From Pseudomonadota bacterium (GTDB taxonomy: Bacteria > Pseudomonadota > Alphaproteobacteria > Caulobacterales > Caulobacteraceae): a stretch of DNA of 64,000 bases. Location of the stretch: positions 1-64,000 of the forward strand of contig CAUJHW010000070.1 in the NCBI GenBank assembly GCA_963205005.1. The letters run 5' to 3'. The notes below the pieces were generated by a model. That model saw nothing but the letters and a program-made list of their open reading frames with translations. It was not told the origin of the DNA and searched no databases. A program made the translations under genes and the position numbers. Within the stretch, counting starts at the first letter, position 1. The number at the start of each line of letters is the position of its first letter. Below, piece after piece: positions 10,966-23,396 of this stretch.

Positions 10966-12234
10966 TCAGTGAGCGTGAAGCTTCACGGGCAAGGCGGTGA
11001 AGCCCCGGATGATGTTGGAGTAGGTGCGTTGGGGCTCGCCGACGAGTTCTACCTGCCGAAACCGTTTTGCGATCTCCTCCCAGACGATCCGCAACTGGAG
11101 CTCGGCGAGGCGGTTGCCCATGCAGCGGTGAATTCCGAATCCAAACGACAGGTGATGGCGCGGGTTCGGCCGATCGATGATGAACTCGTCCGGTTGCGGA
11201 ATGACCTCGTCGTCGCGATTGCCGGACAGGTACCACATCACGACCTTGTCGCCCTTTGCGATGGTCTTGCCGCCGATTTCGACGTCCTGGAGCGCCGTGC
11301 GCCGCATGTGTGTGATGGGCGTCTGCCAGCGGATGATTTCCGACACCATGCCTGGAATGCGCGCCAACGGGTCACTCATCAGCTTGCGGTACTCGTCCGG
11401 CGCCTGGTTGAGCGCCACGACGCCGCCGCTGATCGAGTTGCGGGTCGTGTCGTTGCCGCCGACGATGAGGAGCAGCAGGTTCCCCATGAACTCGACGAAC
11501 GGCATATCCCGCGTCGCCGGGGCATGCGCCATCATCGAGATGAGGTCGGGTTGCGGGGGCGCTTTGGCCCGCTCGTCCCAGAGCGCCTTGAAGTACATTG
11601 CACATTCCAACAGTTCGTCGCGGCGCTGCTCGAAGGACGCGACGATGCCCGTCTCAGGTGAGGCGGTGGTGACGTCGGACCACCGGGTCAGCTTGCGCCG
11701 TTCGGCCCAAGGGAAGTCGAAGAGCGTAGCCAGGGTCATGGTCGTCAGCTCGATCGCGACGAGATCGACCCAATCGATCTCCTCGCCGACCGGAAGCGCG
11801 TCGAGGATCTCGCCGGCGCGGGCGCGGATGATCGGCTCGAGGAGCTTCAGGTTGCCCGGCGCAACTGCGGGGCTGACGGCGCGTCGCTGCTGATCGTGCT
11901 TGGGCGGATCCATCGCGATGAACATCTCGATGGGAACCGCGGCCTCGATGCTGTTGAGATCCTGGATCGCGATCCCACCCCACTTCGAGTCGGACGACAG
12001 CGCCTGATGGTTGGTGTCAGCCTGCACGATGTGGTCGAATTTGGTGAGTGACCAATAGGCCCCATTTGCGCTTTCCGCGCAGTAGTGGACGGGATCCTCA
12101 CGCCGCAGGCGGGCGAAGTAGTCGCCCACCACATCGGTCTGAAAGAGGATGGGTTTGCTGACATCGATTTGTGCAAGCGGAATCTCGTGGGCGCTGGGCC
12201 GCCGGGTTGGCGCGTCCAAGGAGAATGCGGTCAT
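10966..12234 (-). CDS. Cytochrome P450
   Basis: Heme loop LSFGFGIHRCMGNRLAELQLRIVWEEI; I-helix LLLIVGGNDTTRNSISGG. Confidence 0.95.
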   Translation of the reverse strand: MTAFSLDAPTRRPSAHEIPLAQIDVSKPILFQTDVVGDYFARLRREDPVHYCAESANGAYWSLTKFDHIVQADTNHQALSSDSKWGGIAIQDLNSIEAAVPIEMFIAMDPPKHDQQRRAVSPAVAPGNLKLLEPIIRARAGEILDALPVGEEIDWVDLVAIELTTMTLATLFDFPWAERRKLTRWSDVTTASPETGIVASFEQRRDELLECAMYFKALWDERAKAPPQPDLISMMAHAPATRDMPFVEFMGNLLLLIVGGNDTTRNSISGGVVALNQAPDEYRKLMSDPLARIPGMVSEIIRWQTPITHMRRTALQDVEIGGKTIAKGDKVVMWYLSGNRDDEVIPQPDEFIIDRPNPRHHLSFGFGIHRCMGNRLAELQLRIVWEEIAKRFRQVELVGEPQRTYSNIIRGFTALPVKLHAH

Positions 12235-12302
12235 CTTGCTGGGCTCCTACAGGGGGCGGTCCCCCGCTCGGTGATCGGTGTCGAGGCTCTGATCCCTGGG
12301 CC

Positions 12303-14355
<2,053 letters not shown>

Positions 14356-14359
<4 letters not shown>

Positions 14360-15546
14360 ATGTCGTTCCGAAGGATGGCGAGGCTGCCGTCGCCGAGATC
14401 GCCCCAACCCGTGACGAGACCCATGCGAGCGCCCCGGACCTGACGCTCGCCAGCGTCGCCTCGGAGTTGGCGCACCGCCTCGACGACATGGTTCAGACCC
14501 CAGACGTGCGCCTCGCTCAGGAGCCCCCCGTGCGTGTTGAGCGGACGTCGGCCTCCGAGGCGGAGCTGGCCGTCCTTGACGACATCGTAGACACCGCCTG
14601 GCTCGCACAATCCGAGCGCCTCGAGCTGCAGCAGGACCACGTAGGTGAAGCAGTCGTACACCTGGAGGAAGTCCATCTCGTCGATCGACACGCCCGCCAT
14701 CCCCAGGGCGCGCGGCGCGGCGTAGCTCAGCCCGATCTTGAACATGTCGGGGCGCGACGGGATGTCGTCGGCGGGATAGGGATGCCCTTCGGCGGCTCCC
14801 GCGATGTAGACGGGCCGATGCGGCAAGTCCTTCGCCCGCTCGGCGCTGGTCACGACCACGGCGCACGCGCCGTCGGTCTCGAGACAGCAGTCGTAGAGCC
14901 GGAAGGGCTCCGCGATCCAGCGCGCGTCGAAATAGGTCTCCACGTCCAGCGGCCGCCCATAGGTGAGGGCCCGCGGGTTGAGCTGCGCATGTTCGCGACA
15001 AGCGAGCGCGACTTCCGCCATCGCCTGGCCCGGAACGCGGTACAGCTGCTTGTGCCGCATCGCCAGCCACGCGTACATCTGCACAGGCAGGGTCACGCCG
15101 TGGGGCAGATAGAAGCCCTGGATCGTCCGCGTCAGCGTGTTCATGTTCATCGGCCGCTGCGGCGGCGCGCCCGCCTTCGGTCGTAGCGCTGAAAAGCCGT
15201 TCCAGCCGAGCACGACGAGCACGTTGTCGGCGATCCCCGCAGCGACCGCCATCGCCGCGTTCTGAAGGGCCGTGGTCGGGCTGGCGCCCCCCATGTGTAC
15301 GGTTGAGGCGTAGCGCAGTACGTCGACGCCCAGGTTTGCGGCGAGTTCCTCGGACGTCGTGTAGATGGGGGGCGGAACCATGCCGTCGATGTCGCGCGGC
15401 GCAAGACCCGCATCGGCGATGGCCCGCCGGGACGCCTCCAACATCAGGTCCACGGCCGTGCGTTCGGATCCCTTGACGTAGGGCGTCTCGCCGATCCCGA
15501 CGATCGCGGCCTTGTCGGCGAAATGGAATTGTTCGCGGCTCATCAT
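14356..15546 (-). CDS. Thiolase-like / lipid-transfer protein (Ltp2-like)
   Basis: [63 protein letters not shown]. Confidence 0.9.
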
Positions 15547-15549
15547 CTG

Positions 15550-16644
15550 TCAGACCGGTGGAATGAGGCAGGAATGAATGGACTCCTCGCCCTCGACCTG
15601 GCGCGCCAGCGTCCGGATGGCCCGCTCGGCCTGCTCGAGGGGAAAATCGTGCGTGTGCATGATCTCGAGCGGCGTTGTGCGGGCGTGGATCAGATCGATC
15701 GCCTTGCGGTAGCCGGACGACGTCACGCCGATGACGCCCCTGATGGTGATTTCGTTCAGGACGATCAGATCGGACACGAAGTCATCGACGGGCTTGAAGC
15801 CCTTGACGCCCGCGAGCACGATCGTTCCGCCGGGCCGGACATAGCCCAGGGCGTCGCGCACGGGTTCGGTCGCGTAGGAGGTGACCTCCACCACCACGTC
15901 GGCGCCGCGGCCACCGGTGTAACTCTTGATCCGCTCCAGCGCCGGCTCGTTGTCGACGTCGATCGTGTGGTCGGCGCCGAGCCGCCGCGCGATCTCCAGC
16001 TTGCGAGCGTCGGCGGACCGGCCGGTCACGATGATCTTTCCGGCGCCAGCATGGCGCGCGGCGACCACGCTCGCCAGGCCTCGCTGTCCCGGGCCCAGGA
16101 TCAGGACCGTGTCCCCGACCTGTGTCTGGGGCACCTCGACCGCCCACCGGAACCCGGCGCCGAGCGGATTGAACATCACCGCGAGTTCGGGCGGGAGGGC
16201 AGGATCCATCCTGTGCAGGATCGCATTCGGCGCAAGCCACATGTACTGGGCGTAGGCGCCCCAAAGCCCCGGCTCCGAGCTCAGGGGAATGTACGAGTAG
16301 ATCTGCCGGTGGCTGCAGAGGTGGTAGCGCCCGCCCAGGCAGGTGTCGCAGCAGTGGCAAGCCAGCATGGTTTCGACCGCAACGCGGTCGCCGACATCGA
16401 CACCCCAACGCCGCGCCGCGCGGTCGCCGATGGCCGCGATCACCCCGAGCGGCTCATGGCCCGGCACGACGGGCGTCGGGACGCGCAGGACACCCTCGAA
16501 CTGCTCGTAGTCGCTCCCGCAGATACCACAGGCTTCAACCCGGAGAATGGCGCTGTCGTCGTCGATCGCCGGCATCGGCAGCTCGCGGGCCTCGAGGCGC
16601 CGCGGACCGGTCTGCACCATGGCGAGCGTGGTTTTCGGCAACAT
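15550..16644 (-). CDS. Zinc-binding alcohol dehydrogenase family protein
   Basis: ACGICGSDYEQFEG, GHEPLGVIAAIG, structural zinc motif CHCCDTCLGGRYHLC. Confidence 0.94.
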   Translation of the reverse strand: MLPKTTLAMVQTGPRRLEARELPMPAIDDDSAILRVEACGICGSDYEQFEGVLRVPTPVVPGHEPLGVIAAIGDRAARRWGVDVGDRVAVETMLACHCCDTCLGGRYHLCSHRQIYSYIPLSSEPGLWGAYAQYMWLAPNAILHRMDPALPPELAVMFNPLGAGFRWAVEVPQTQVGDTVLILGPGQRGLASVVAARHAGAGKIIVTGRSADARKLEIARRLGADHTIDVDNEPALERIKSYTGGRGADVVVEVTSYATEPVRDALGYVRPGGTIVLAGVKGFKPVDDFVSDLIVLNEITIRGVIGVTSSGYRKAIDLIHARTTPLEIMHTHDFPLEQAERAIRTLARQVEGEESIHSCLIPPV

Positions 16645-16729
16645 CCAAGAACCCGATCAAGGCTAGACGTCCATAACATGCTTGTGTCACACCTAACGCA
16701 TATCCGTGTGATGACGCAAGAGACCCAAG

Positions 16730-17314
16730 ATGCGCGTGGAACCCCGGGTGCCGATGCTGGATCTGCCCGATGCGCGCGACGCGGCGCGCCGGCATGGGCT
16801 GCCCGAAGCCTTCGCCGAGCTGAGCGTGTTCCGCATCCTGTTACGCCACCCGACGGTGGCGCAGCGCCTCGGCGACCTGTTGCAGACGCTCCTGTTCACC
16901 GGGAACGCGCTCGACCCGCGGCTCCGCGAGTTGCTCATCCTCCGGATCGGTTGGCGGACGGGCGCAGTCTACGAATGGACCCAGCACTGGCGGGTCGCAC
17001 GCGGCCTGGATATCCCCGAAGCCGATCTCCTGGCGGTGCGGCGTTGGCGCGAGGCGGCGGAACTCAGCGAGGCTGATCGGGCCGTCCTGCAGGCGACCGA
17101 CGACACCCTCGACAAAGGAGCCATCGGCGACGAGGCGTGGGCGGCCTGCTGCCGCCACCTCCGCTCGGATCAGGAGCGGATCGAGCTGGTCATCGCCTTG
17201 GGAAACTGGACCATGTTCTCGCAGCTGCTGCGAAGCCTGCAGGCGCCGCTCGAAGACGGGGTCGCGGCCTGGCCGCCGGATGGTGAAGTCCCTTTCGTCG
17301 GAGCCCAACCCTGA
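16730..17314 (+). CDS. Carboxymuconolactone decarboxylase/AhpD-like protein
   Basis: LDPRLRELLILRIGWRTGAVYEWTQHWRVARGLDIPEADLLAV. Confidence 0.88.
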   Translation: MRVEPRVPMLDLPDARDAARRHGLPEAFAELSVFRILLRHPTVAQRLGDLLQTLLFTGNALDPRLRELLILRIGWRTGAVYEWTQHWRVARGLDIPEADLLAVRRWREAAELSEADRAVLQATDDTLDKGAIGDEAWAACCRHLRSDQERIELVIALGNWTMFSQLLRSLQAPLEDGVAAWPPDGEVPFVGAQP

Positions 17315-18159
17315 TGCCGCGCAAACCGATCTCGGCCGATCTCGTCGGTCTCACGCTCCCTGCCGTGACGCGCACCTGGTCCCCGCGCGACGCGATCCTC
17401 TATGCGCTCGGCGTCGGCGCGAGACCCGCCGAGGATCTCGAGTACGTCTACGAAGGCCGAGGCCCCAAGGTGCTGCCGACCTTCGCCGTGATCGCGGGCG
17501 GCGGGGCCATGAGCGCCGTCATGCGAGACGTCGACATGCGTCTGGAGATGCTGCTGCACGGAGAGCAGTCCGTTGAGCTTTTCCGACCCCTTCCTCCGCA
17601 GGCCGAGGTGACGGTGACGGGGCGGATCACCGAGGTTTGGGACAAGGGCAAGGCCGCCGTCATCGGCATCGAAAGTCACGGGTTCGACAGCGACGGCGAG
17701 CTGTTCCGGACCCACGCCACCCTGTTCGTGCGGGGCGGCGGAGGCTTCGGCGGCGAGAGAGGCCCAGCCTCCGCCGACGCGGCGCCACCGGCGCGCGCGG
17801 CGGACATCACCGTGGCGTTTGAGACACGCCCGGAACAGGGCGCCATCTACCGCCTCTCCGGCGACCTGAACCCGATTCACATCGATCCGGATTTCGCGCT
17901 GAAGGGCGGCTTTCCGGCGCCCTTCATGCACGGCCTCTGCACCTATGGCGTCGTCGGCCGTGCGATCCTGCGGGAACTATGCCATGACGACCCCGCAGCG
18001 TTTCGCGCCATGCGGGGCCGCTTCGCAGATCGTGTGGGCTTTGGCGACACCATCACGACGCGCATCTGGCGGGACGGGCCCGGTCGGGCCCTCGTGCAGG
18101 CCGAGACTCAGGACGGCCGGATCGTGCTGTCCAACGCCGAGGCGAGGTTCACGGAGTAG
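17314..18159 (+). CDS. MaoC/hotdog dehydratase family protein
   Basis: YRLSGDLNPIHIDPDFALKGGFPAPFMHGLCTYGVVGRAI hydratase 2 motif. Confidence 0.92.
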   Translation: MPRKPISADLVGLTLPAVTRTWSPRDAILYALGVGARPAEDLEYVYEGRGPKVLPTFAVIAGGGAMSAVMRDVDMRLEMLLHGEQSVELFRPLPPQAEVTVTGRITEVWDKGKAAVIGIESHGFDSDGELFRTHATLFVRGGGGFGGERGPASADAAPPARAADITVAFETRPEQGAIYRLSGDLNPIHIDPDFALKGGFPAPFMHGLCTYGVVGRAILRELCHDDPAAFRAMRGRFADRVGFGDTITTRIWRDGPGRALVQAETQDGRIVLSNAEARFTE

Positions 18160-18167
18160 GTTCGTCC

Positions 18168-18938
18168 ATGCGCAGTCCCGACGCTTCCATCGTCAAGTCC
18201 GCCGCTCGGACGCTTGAGATCTTCGAGTATTTCGACGCCGTGCGGCGTCCGGCGCCCATCCACGACGTCGCGCAGGCGCTGGGCTATCCGCATTCGAGCA
18301 CCGCGGCGCTGCTGCGCAGCCTAGCGGACCTCGGCTACCTCGAATACTCGATCACGGACAAGACGTTCTTTCCTTCCATCCGCGTGTCGCTGCTGGGCCA
18401 CTGGGTCGGCGAGGAAATCCTCTCGCTCCGAGGCATCCAGCACCAGATGCGCGCGATCGCAGATGCGACCGGCATGACCGTTGTGCTCGGGTCGATCAGC
18501 GACGGCTACTGCCAGTACGTGCGTGTGCTCGAGGCGGAAACGCCGATCCGATATCACGTGAAGGCCGGCGACCGGCGGTGCCTGGCTCGCTCCACGCTGG
18601 GCCACGTCCTGCTTGGACAAGAGCCTGAGGAACGCCGACGCATTCTGATCCTCCGGGCCCTGGCGACGTGGGATGGACCCGAGGCCGCGCCGGCCGCGGA
18701 GGTCATCGAGAAGCAAGCCGGCCAGGCTGCCGCCCGGGGCTTCGCGTTCAACGTCGGGCTGGTGACGCCGCACGCCGCCATGCTCGCCGTCCCGCTGCGC
18801 GCGGGCTACGCCAACCGGCCGCTCGCCCTCGCGGTGGCGGCCGCCGAGCCCTTCTTCCAGGGGCGCAGGACGGAAATCCTCGACATTCTCCGAAGCGCCC
18901 TTACCGACCTCGCGCCTGCTGAACGGGCCTCGGCCTAG
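18168..18938 (+). CDS. IclR family transcriptional regulator
   Basis: VKSAARTLEIFEYFDAVRRPAPIHDVAQALGYPHSSTAALLRSLADLGYLEY HTH, IclR effector domain. Confidence 0.93.
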   Translation: MRSPDASIVKSAARTLEIFEYFDAVRRPAPIHDVAQALGYPHSSTAALLRSLADLGYLEYSITDKTFFPSIRVSLLGHWVGEEILSLRGIQHQMRAIADATGMTVVLGSISDGYCQYVRVLEAETPIRYHVKAGDRRCLARSTLGHVLLGQEPEERRRILILRALATWDGPEAAPAAEVIEKQAGQAAARGFAFNVGLVTPHAAMLAVPLRAGYANRPLALAVAAAEPFFQGRRTEILDILRSALTDLAPAERASA

Positions 18939-18950
18939 GTTTGCCCGCCC

Positions 18951-19733
18951 TCAGCGCAGGGCGCTCAGGGGCTGCGACACGTCACCGTAGCCGGCGTCGG
19001 GCGGGATCACGAGCACACGCGCTCCATCCCGCACCGTGACTTCGGGCAGCACCGTGACCAACGTCCGGGCCTGGGCGCGGTCCAGGCATTCGCGCGCAGT
19101 CTGGGCCTCCGCGAGGAGTCGCAGGTTCATAAGGGTCGGGAAGATGATGGTGCGCTCGCCCGACGCGGCCATTCGTACGGCCTCTGCGGGCGCAATCCAT
19201 TCCGCGTCGACGGTTTCGCGCCCGTCGCAGGCCGCCACTTGTCCCGGCGGAGCGTGCAAGACGTAGAACCATGTATCGAAACGCTTCGGCATCATGGTGG
19301 GCGTGATCCAGCGGGCGAAGACGGCCAGATCGTCGAGCCGAAGTTTGACGCCGAGATCGCGCACCACGTCGATGAAAGCGAGCTCACCGGCGTCCACTGC
19401 GCTGCGGACCGACGCGTCGCACGGCGCCTCGAACGGCGCGCCGTCCGAAGACTGCGCGAGCAGAATGCCCGCCTCCTCGAAGGCCTCTCGGATTGCTCCA
19501 ATGCGCAAGGTCCGCTGCACGGCATCCAGCTTGTCCCACCCCAACGCATGCTGTGCCCAACCTTGATCGCTGTCGCCCGCGTGGGTCTTGCCGCCCGGAA
19601 ACACCAGGGCACCGGAAGCGAAATCGATCTGATGGTGACGCTTTACCATCAGGACCTGAAACTCCGGCTGATCGCGCAGCAGCAGCACCGTCGCGGCCGG
19701 CTTCGGTTCGGGCGCTTGTGGCGCGTCGGGCAT
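18951..19733 (-). CDS. NUDIX hydrolase
   Basis: Nudix-box-like region GALVFPGGKTHAGD...RIGAIREAFEEAGILL. Confidence 0.9.
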   Translation of the reverse strand: MPDAPQAPEPKPAATVLLLRDQPEFQVLMVKRHHQIDFASGALVFPGGKTHAGDSDQGWAQHALGWDKLDAVQRTLRIGAIREAFEEAGILLAQSSDGAPFEAPCDASVRSAVDAGELAFIDVVRDLGVKLRLDDLAVFARWITPTMMPKRFDTWFYVLHAPPGQVAACDGRETVDAEWIAPAEAVRMAASGERTIIFPTLMNLRLLAEAQTARECLDRAQARTLVTVLPEVTVRDGARVLVIPPDAGYGDVSQPLSALR

Positions 19734-19796
19734 CCTGGCTCTCCCTGAAAACCCGCATGGCGGGCGCTGTGTACACTGTGCCGGCGGGCGGCGACG

Positions 19797-20243
19797 CTAG
19801 CCCTTTGGCCGGGGGTTCTGGATCAGTACGGTTCCCTGGGCCGAGCCGCATAGCCGGCCCTCGTTCTCCATCTCGATCCGCACGACGGCCGTCTGTTTGC
19901 TCATCGAGAGAATCTCGGCGTGCGCGCGCACCGCCCCCGTGGAGACCGGCGCCAGCAGGTTGATCTTGAACTCTGTCGTCGCGGCCCACTGCCCCTTCTC
20001 CATGTGCGGGTAACACACGCATCCCAGCACATGGTCGCAAAGCGCCGAGAGGACACCCCCGTGCATGTTGCCGAAGCTCGTCAACAGTTTTGGATCGACA
20101 GTCATCTCCGCCGTGAGGCGTCCAGCCTCGATGTTGGTCACTCGGATACCGAGGAACTCGGGCAGGCCCGTCATCCGGTTGCTACTGGCGATGAAGCCGT
20201 CGACCATCTCGGGATGGAAGTCGGGCATGCGGCGCGCGATCAT
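19797..20243 (-). CDS. PaaI-family (hotdog) thioesterase
   Basis: LLTSFGNMHGGVLSALCDHVLGCVCY hotdog motif; start at MIARRMPDF. Confidence 0.88.
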   Translation of the reverse strand: MIARRMPDFHPEMVDGFIASSNRMTGLPEFLGIRVTNIEAGRLTAEMTVDPKLLTSFGNMHGGVLSALCDHVLGCVCYPHMEKGQWAATTEFKINLLAPVSTGAVRAHAEILSMSKQTAVVRIEMENEGRLCGSAQGTVLIQNPRPKG

Positions 20244-20256
20244 CGTAACCTCCCGA

Positions 20257-21396
20257 TCAGGAATAGGTCTGCGCGCGGGCCAGTGCAGCCTCCGCGCCGG
20301 ACACGAGATCGGCAAACACATCGCGGGCGGGGCGGATCGCCTTGATGAGTCCCATGCCCTGGCCGGCAAACCCCGGCACGATATCCTTGCGCTCGGCGCG
20401 CGAAGCCGCCGACATGACCGGGCCGGCCACCATGGATTGGTAGGGCATGGGCAGCGGGTCCCGGCCAGCATCGACCCAGGCCTGGGCCCACTTGTTTCGG
20501 ATCACGCGCGCCGGCTTCCCCGTCACGGACTTGGACACCATGGTGTCGCCATCACCGCCTTCCACGAGGGCTTCCTTCTGGAACGGAAGAAGCCCTGCCT
20601 CCTCGGTCGCCAGGAAGGCCGTCCCCACCCAGGCCCCCTCCGCGCCCAGCATGAAAGCCGCGGCGACGCCGCGACCGTCCGCGATGCCGCCCGCGCCGAG
20701 GACCGGCAGGCGACCGCCCACGGCGTCCACCACCTGCGGGATCAGCGCCATGGTGCCGATCGGGGAGTTGTGGCCGCCTCCATCATGGCCCTGGGCCACG
20801 ACCACGTCGATGCCCGAGGAGGCGACCTGCAGTGCGTGCTTCACCGAGCCGATCACCGCCATCACCTTCGTGCCGTTCTCGCGGAAACGATCCATCCACG
20901 GCGCTGGATTGCCGAGGCCGGCGGCGTAGACCGGGACCTTCTCTTCGACCACGACTTCCATCTGCGCCTCGAAGAAGTCCTTCGAGAACATCGCCAATCC
21001 CTCGACGGCGCTTCCGTCATCCGCTGCGCGTGGCGGTCGCGACGAGGCCTCCAGGCCTTCGCGCCGCATGAAGTCGCCAGCAAACGCACGGGCCTCTTCC
21101 AGGCGGTCGACGGGCGAGAGGCCCCCTGAGGCCTCGCCAGCCGCAGGTCCGCCGCTGCGTCGCACCGACGCCGGCAGTAGGGTGTCCACGCCAAACGGCT
21201 TGTCCGTGAGCGTGCGGACTTCGCGGATCCAGGCGCGCAGCTGCTCCGGGGGGCATGCGGCCGCCCCCAAGACGCCCAGGCCCCCGGCGTTGGACACCGC
21301 GGCCGCCAGGCGCGGCACGCTCGCCCCGCCCATGCCCGCCAGAACGATCGGGTACTGGATGTTGAGGATCTCACAAATTCGGCTGTGCAGCGGCAT
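20257..21396 (-). CDS. Nitronate monooxygenase family protein
   Basis: YPIVLAGMGGASVPRLAAAVSNAGGLGVLGAA, AQGHDGGGHNSPIGTMALIPQVVDAV, LGAGGIADGRGVAAAFMLGAEGAWVGTAFLAT. Confidence 0.93.
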   Translation of the reverse strand: MPLHSRICEILNIQYPIVLAGMGGASVPRLAAAVSNAGGLGVLGAAACPPEQLRAWIREVRTLTDKPFGVDTLLPASVRRSGGPAAGEASGGLSPVDRLEEARAFAGDFMRREGLEASSRPPRAADDGSAVEGLAMFSKDFFEAQMEVVVEEKVPVYAAGLGNPAPWMDRFRENGTKVMAVIGSVKHALQVASSGIDVVVAQGHDGGGHNSPIGTMALIPQVVDAVGGRLPVLGAGGIADGRGVAAAFMLGAEGAWVGTAFLATEEAGLLPFQKEALVEGGDGDTMVSKSVTGKPARVIRNKWAQAWVDAGRDPLPMPYQSMVAGPVMSAASRAERKDIVPGFAGQGMGLIKAIRPARDVFADLVSGAEAALARAQTYS

Positions 21397-21429
21397 GGCG
21401 ACCTTTCTCGCTGACGTTTCCCTGGCGCC

Positions 21430-22245
21430 TCAGCGCCCGTAAAATACCGGTGTGCGTTTTTCCATGAAGGCGCGCGGCCCCTCGCGCGCATCCTCGCTCC
21501 GGAACACCGGAGCGGAGAACTTCGCCTCCAGGGACATCGCTTCTTCCTCCGGCCGGCCAAGGCAGGCGCGTGCGGACCGGCGGATCGCCTGGACGGCGAT
21601 CGGCCCGTTGGCGGCGATGCGCTGGGCCAACTCAAGGGCCGCTTCCAGAACGTCACCCGGCGGTACGACGCGGTTCAGGAAGCCCCATGTGAGCGCCTCG
21701 TCCGCGGAGATCAGATCCCCCGTAAGCAGCAGTTCCATCGCCCGCGCATAGGGGAGTTGCCGCGGCAGGCGCACGGTCGATCCCCCGCCCGGAAAGATCG
21801 CCCACTTGACTTCCTGCACGCCGAGCTTGGCGGCGTCTGACGCCACGCGAAGGTCCGTTCCTTGCGCCAACTCCATGCCGCCGGCGATGGCGTGGCCGTT
21901 GATCGCCGCGACCACCGGCTTGACTGCATCAAACGTCCGCAGCAGCGCCGTCCCCAGAATCTCCCGGTCTTCGACGACCTGACGATCCCAGTCGTCCTCA
22001 GGCTCGCGGCTGCGGCTGATCAGCGGGATCAGACGGCCGAGGTCCGCCCCGGAACAGAACGCCTTGTCCCCGACGCCCGTCACGACGGCGGCGCGGATGT
22101 CCGGATCGTCGCGCACCGTCCGCCATGCGGCGGCGAGGCGCACGATCATCTCGGGGTTGAGGGCGTTGCGCGCCTCAGGGCGGTTGAGTGTCACGATGGC
22201 CACGTGGCCGATGCGCTCCAAGCCAACGACCTCGTGCATCTTCAC
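21430..22245 (-). CDS. Enoyl-CoA hydratase/isomerase (crotonase) family protein
   Basis: RIGHVAIVTLNRPEARNALNPEM, AAINGHAIAGGMELAQGTDLRVAS. Confidence 0.93.
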   Translation of the reverse strand: MKMHEVVGLERIGHVAIVTLNRPEARNALNPEMIVRLAAAWRTVRDDPDIRAAVVTGVGDKAFCSGADLGRLIPLISRSREPEDDWDRQVVEDREILGTALLRTFDAVKPVVAAINGHAIAGGMELAQGTDLRVASDAAKLGVQEVKWAIFPGGGSTVRLPRQLPYARAMELLLTGDLISADEALTWGFLNRVVPPGDVLEAALELAQRIAANGPIAVQAIRRSARACLGRPEEEAMSLEAKFSAPVFRSEDAREGPRAFMEKRTPVFYGR

Positions 22246-22680
22246 CCTCGCTCATATGTGTCGTGCTATATCACGAATGTGTCGCGCATGTCCTTGGGTA
22301 AGCCAAGGCACGAATGCGCATCTTCAGCAGAGGCGCTCGGCGGCGCCCGCCCCTTCGTCCGGCCCCCCAGCGACGAGGGGTGGCGGACCATTTGCGCCGG
22401 CCCTTAGGAACCTTGGGTTCGCAAAGGCCGAAGGGACCCGAGTTGGTCCGGCCTGAGGGCGCGAAGGCGAGAGATGAGTTTCGAGCGCGCCCATCGCGTC
22501 GGCGGAGCGGCCAGAGATGGCCTGGCCCTGAGGCGCACAGAGTCGACCGCGCCCATGGAACCTGGCCAGTAACGATGAGGCGGCGGATGCCGCCGACCGC
22601 AAAATGGCGACAAGCGGCCAGTGCAAGGCAGGGTGACGGCGGCCTCGGAACTTTCGGGGAGCAATGACACTTTTTGTATC

Positions 22681-23187
22681 ATGGCTTACAAATTTTCCAG
22701 CGTGGCGGTGATCGTTGCTCTAGCTGTGACGTGGCCTTCGGGGACCTTGGCGCAGCCCAAGGACGAGGCCTCCAGCGCGGTGCGCCTCGACGGCGCGAGA
22801 GCGGTGGTGACCCAGCCGGCTCGCGACCTCGGCGTCGTTTCGCCTAGGATTCCGGAGGTCATCTCTCACGCTGCCGCAGCGCCTTACAGCACTCGAGGCC
22901 TTGGAAGCTGCCGCGCGCTGGCCGCGTCCGTTCGCGAGCTCGACGTCGCCTTGGGACCGGATTTCGATGCGCCGCCGCTGCCGAAGGACAACCGGGCAAC
23001 ACGTATCGTTGAAGCCGGGGGACGGTCCCTCGTTAATTCCGTGGTGCCGTTCCGAAGTGTCGTGCGGGAACTGACGGGCGCGGCCGCCGCCAAGCGGGAA
23101 GCGGAACTCGCGTTGGACGCTGCGCTTGCCAGGCGAGGCTTTCTACGCGGCCTGCAAGCCGCTCGCAGATGCAAGGTGCTGCGTTGA
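22681..23187 (+). CDS. Hypothetical secreted protein
   Basis: N-terminal signal-like MAYKFSSVAVIVALAVTWPSGTLAQ; no family recognised. Confidence 0.6.
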   Translation: MAYKFSSVAVIVALAVTWPSGTLAQPKDEASSAVRLDGARAVVTQPARDLGVVSPRIPEVISHAAAAPYSTRGLGSCRALAASVRELDVALGPDFDAPPLPKDNRATRIVEAGGRSLVNSVVPFRSVVRELTGAAAAKREAELALDAALARRGFLRGLQAARRCKVLR

Positions 23188-23265
23188 GGGCCGTCGTCGT
23201 TCGCCGGCGTTCGCTCGAGCGTACGGCCCGCGATGAACAGCGGAAGGCAGGTGGACCCGGGGCGC

Positions 23266-23385
23266 TCAGGTCGGAGAACGCACGTTGCCGCTCACCCGCT
23301 CGAGCAGCCGCTTCATCACCTTCTTTTCTGCGGGCGTGAGGCCAGCCCAAAGCGAATGGTGCGTAAGGTCCGCAGGGGCAATCTC
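23266..23385 (-). pseudogene. Possible MarR-like C-terminal fragment
   Basis: HHSLWAGLTPAEKKVMKRLLERVSGNVRS resembles a MarR C-terminal helix; no HTH in frame upstream. Confidence 0.35.
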
Positions 23386-23396
23386 GGCGCATCGAA

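Noticed and set aside
15523-17076. 517-aa plus-strand ORF antisense to the alcohol dehydrogenase
   Set aside because: Shadow frame; real plus-strand gene starts at 16730 in another frame.
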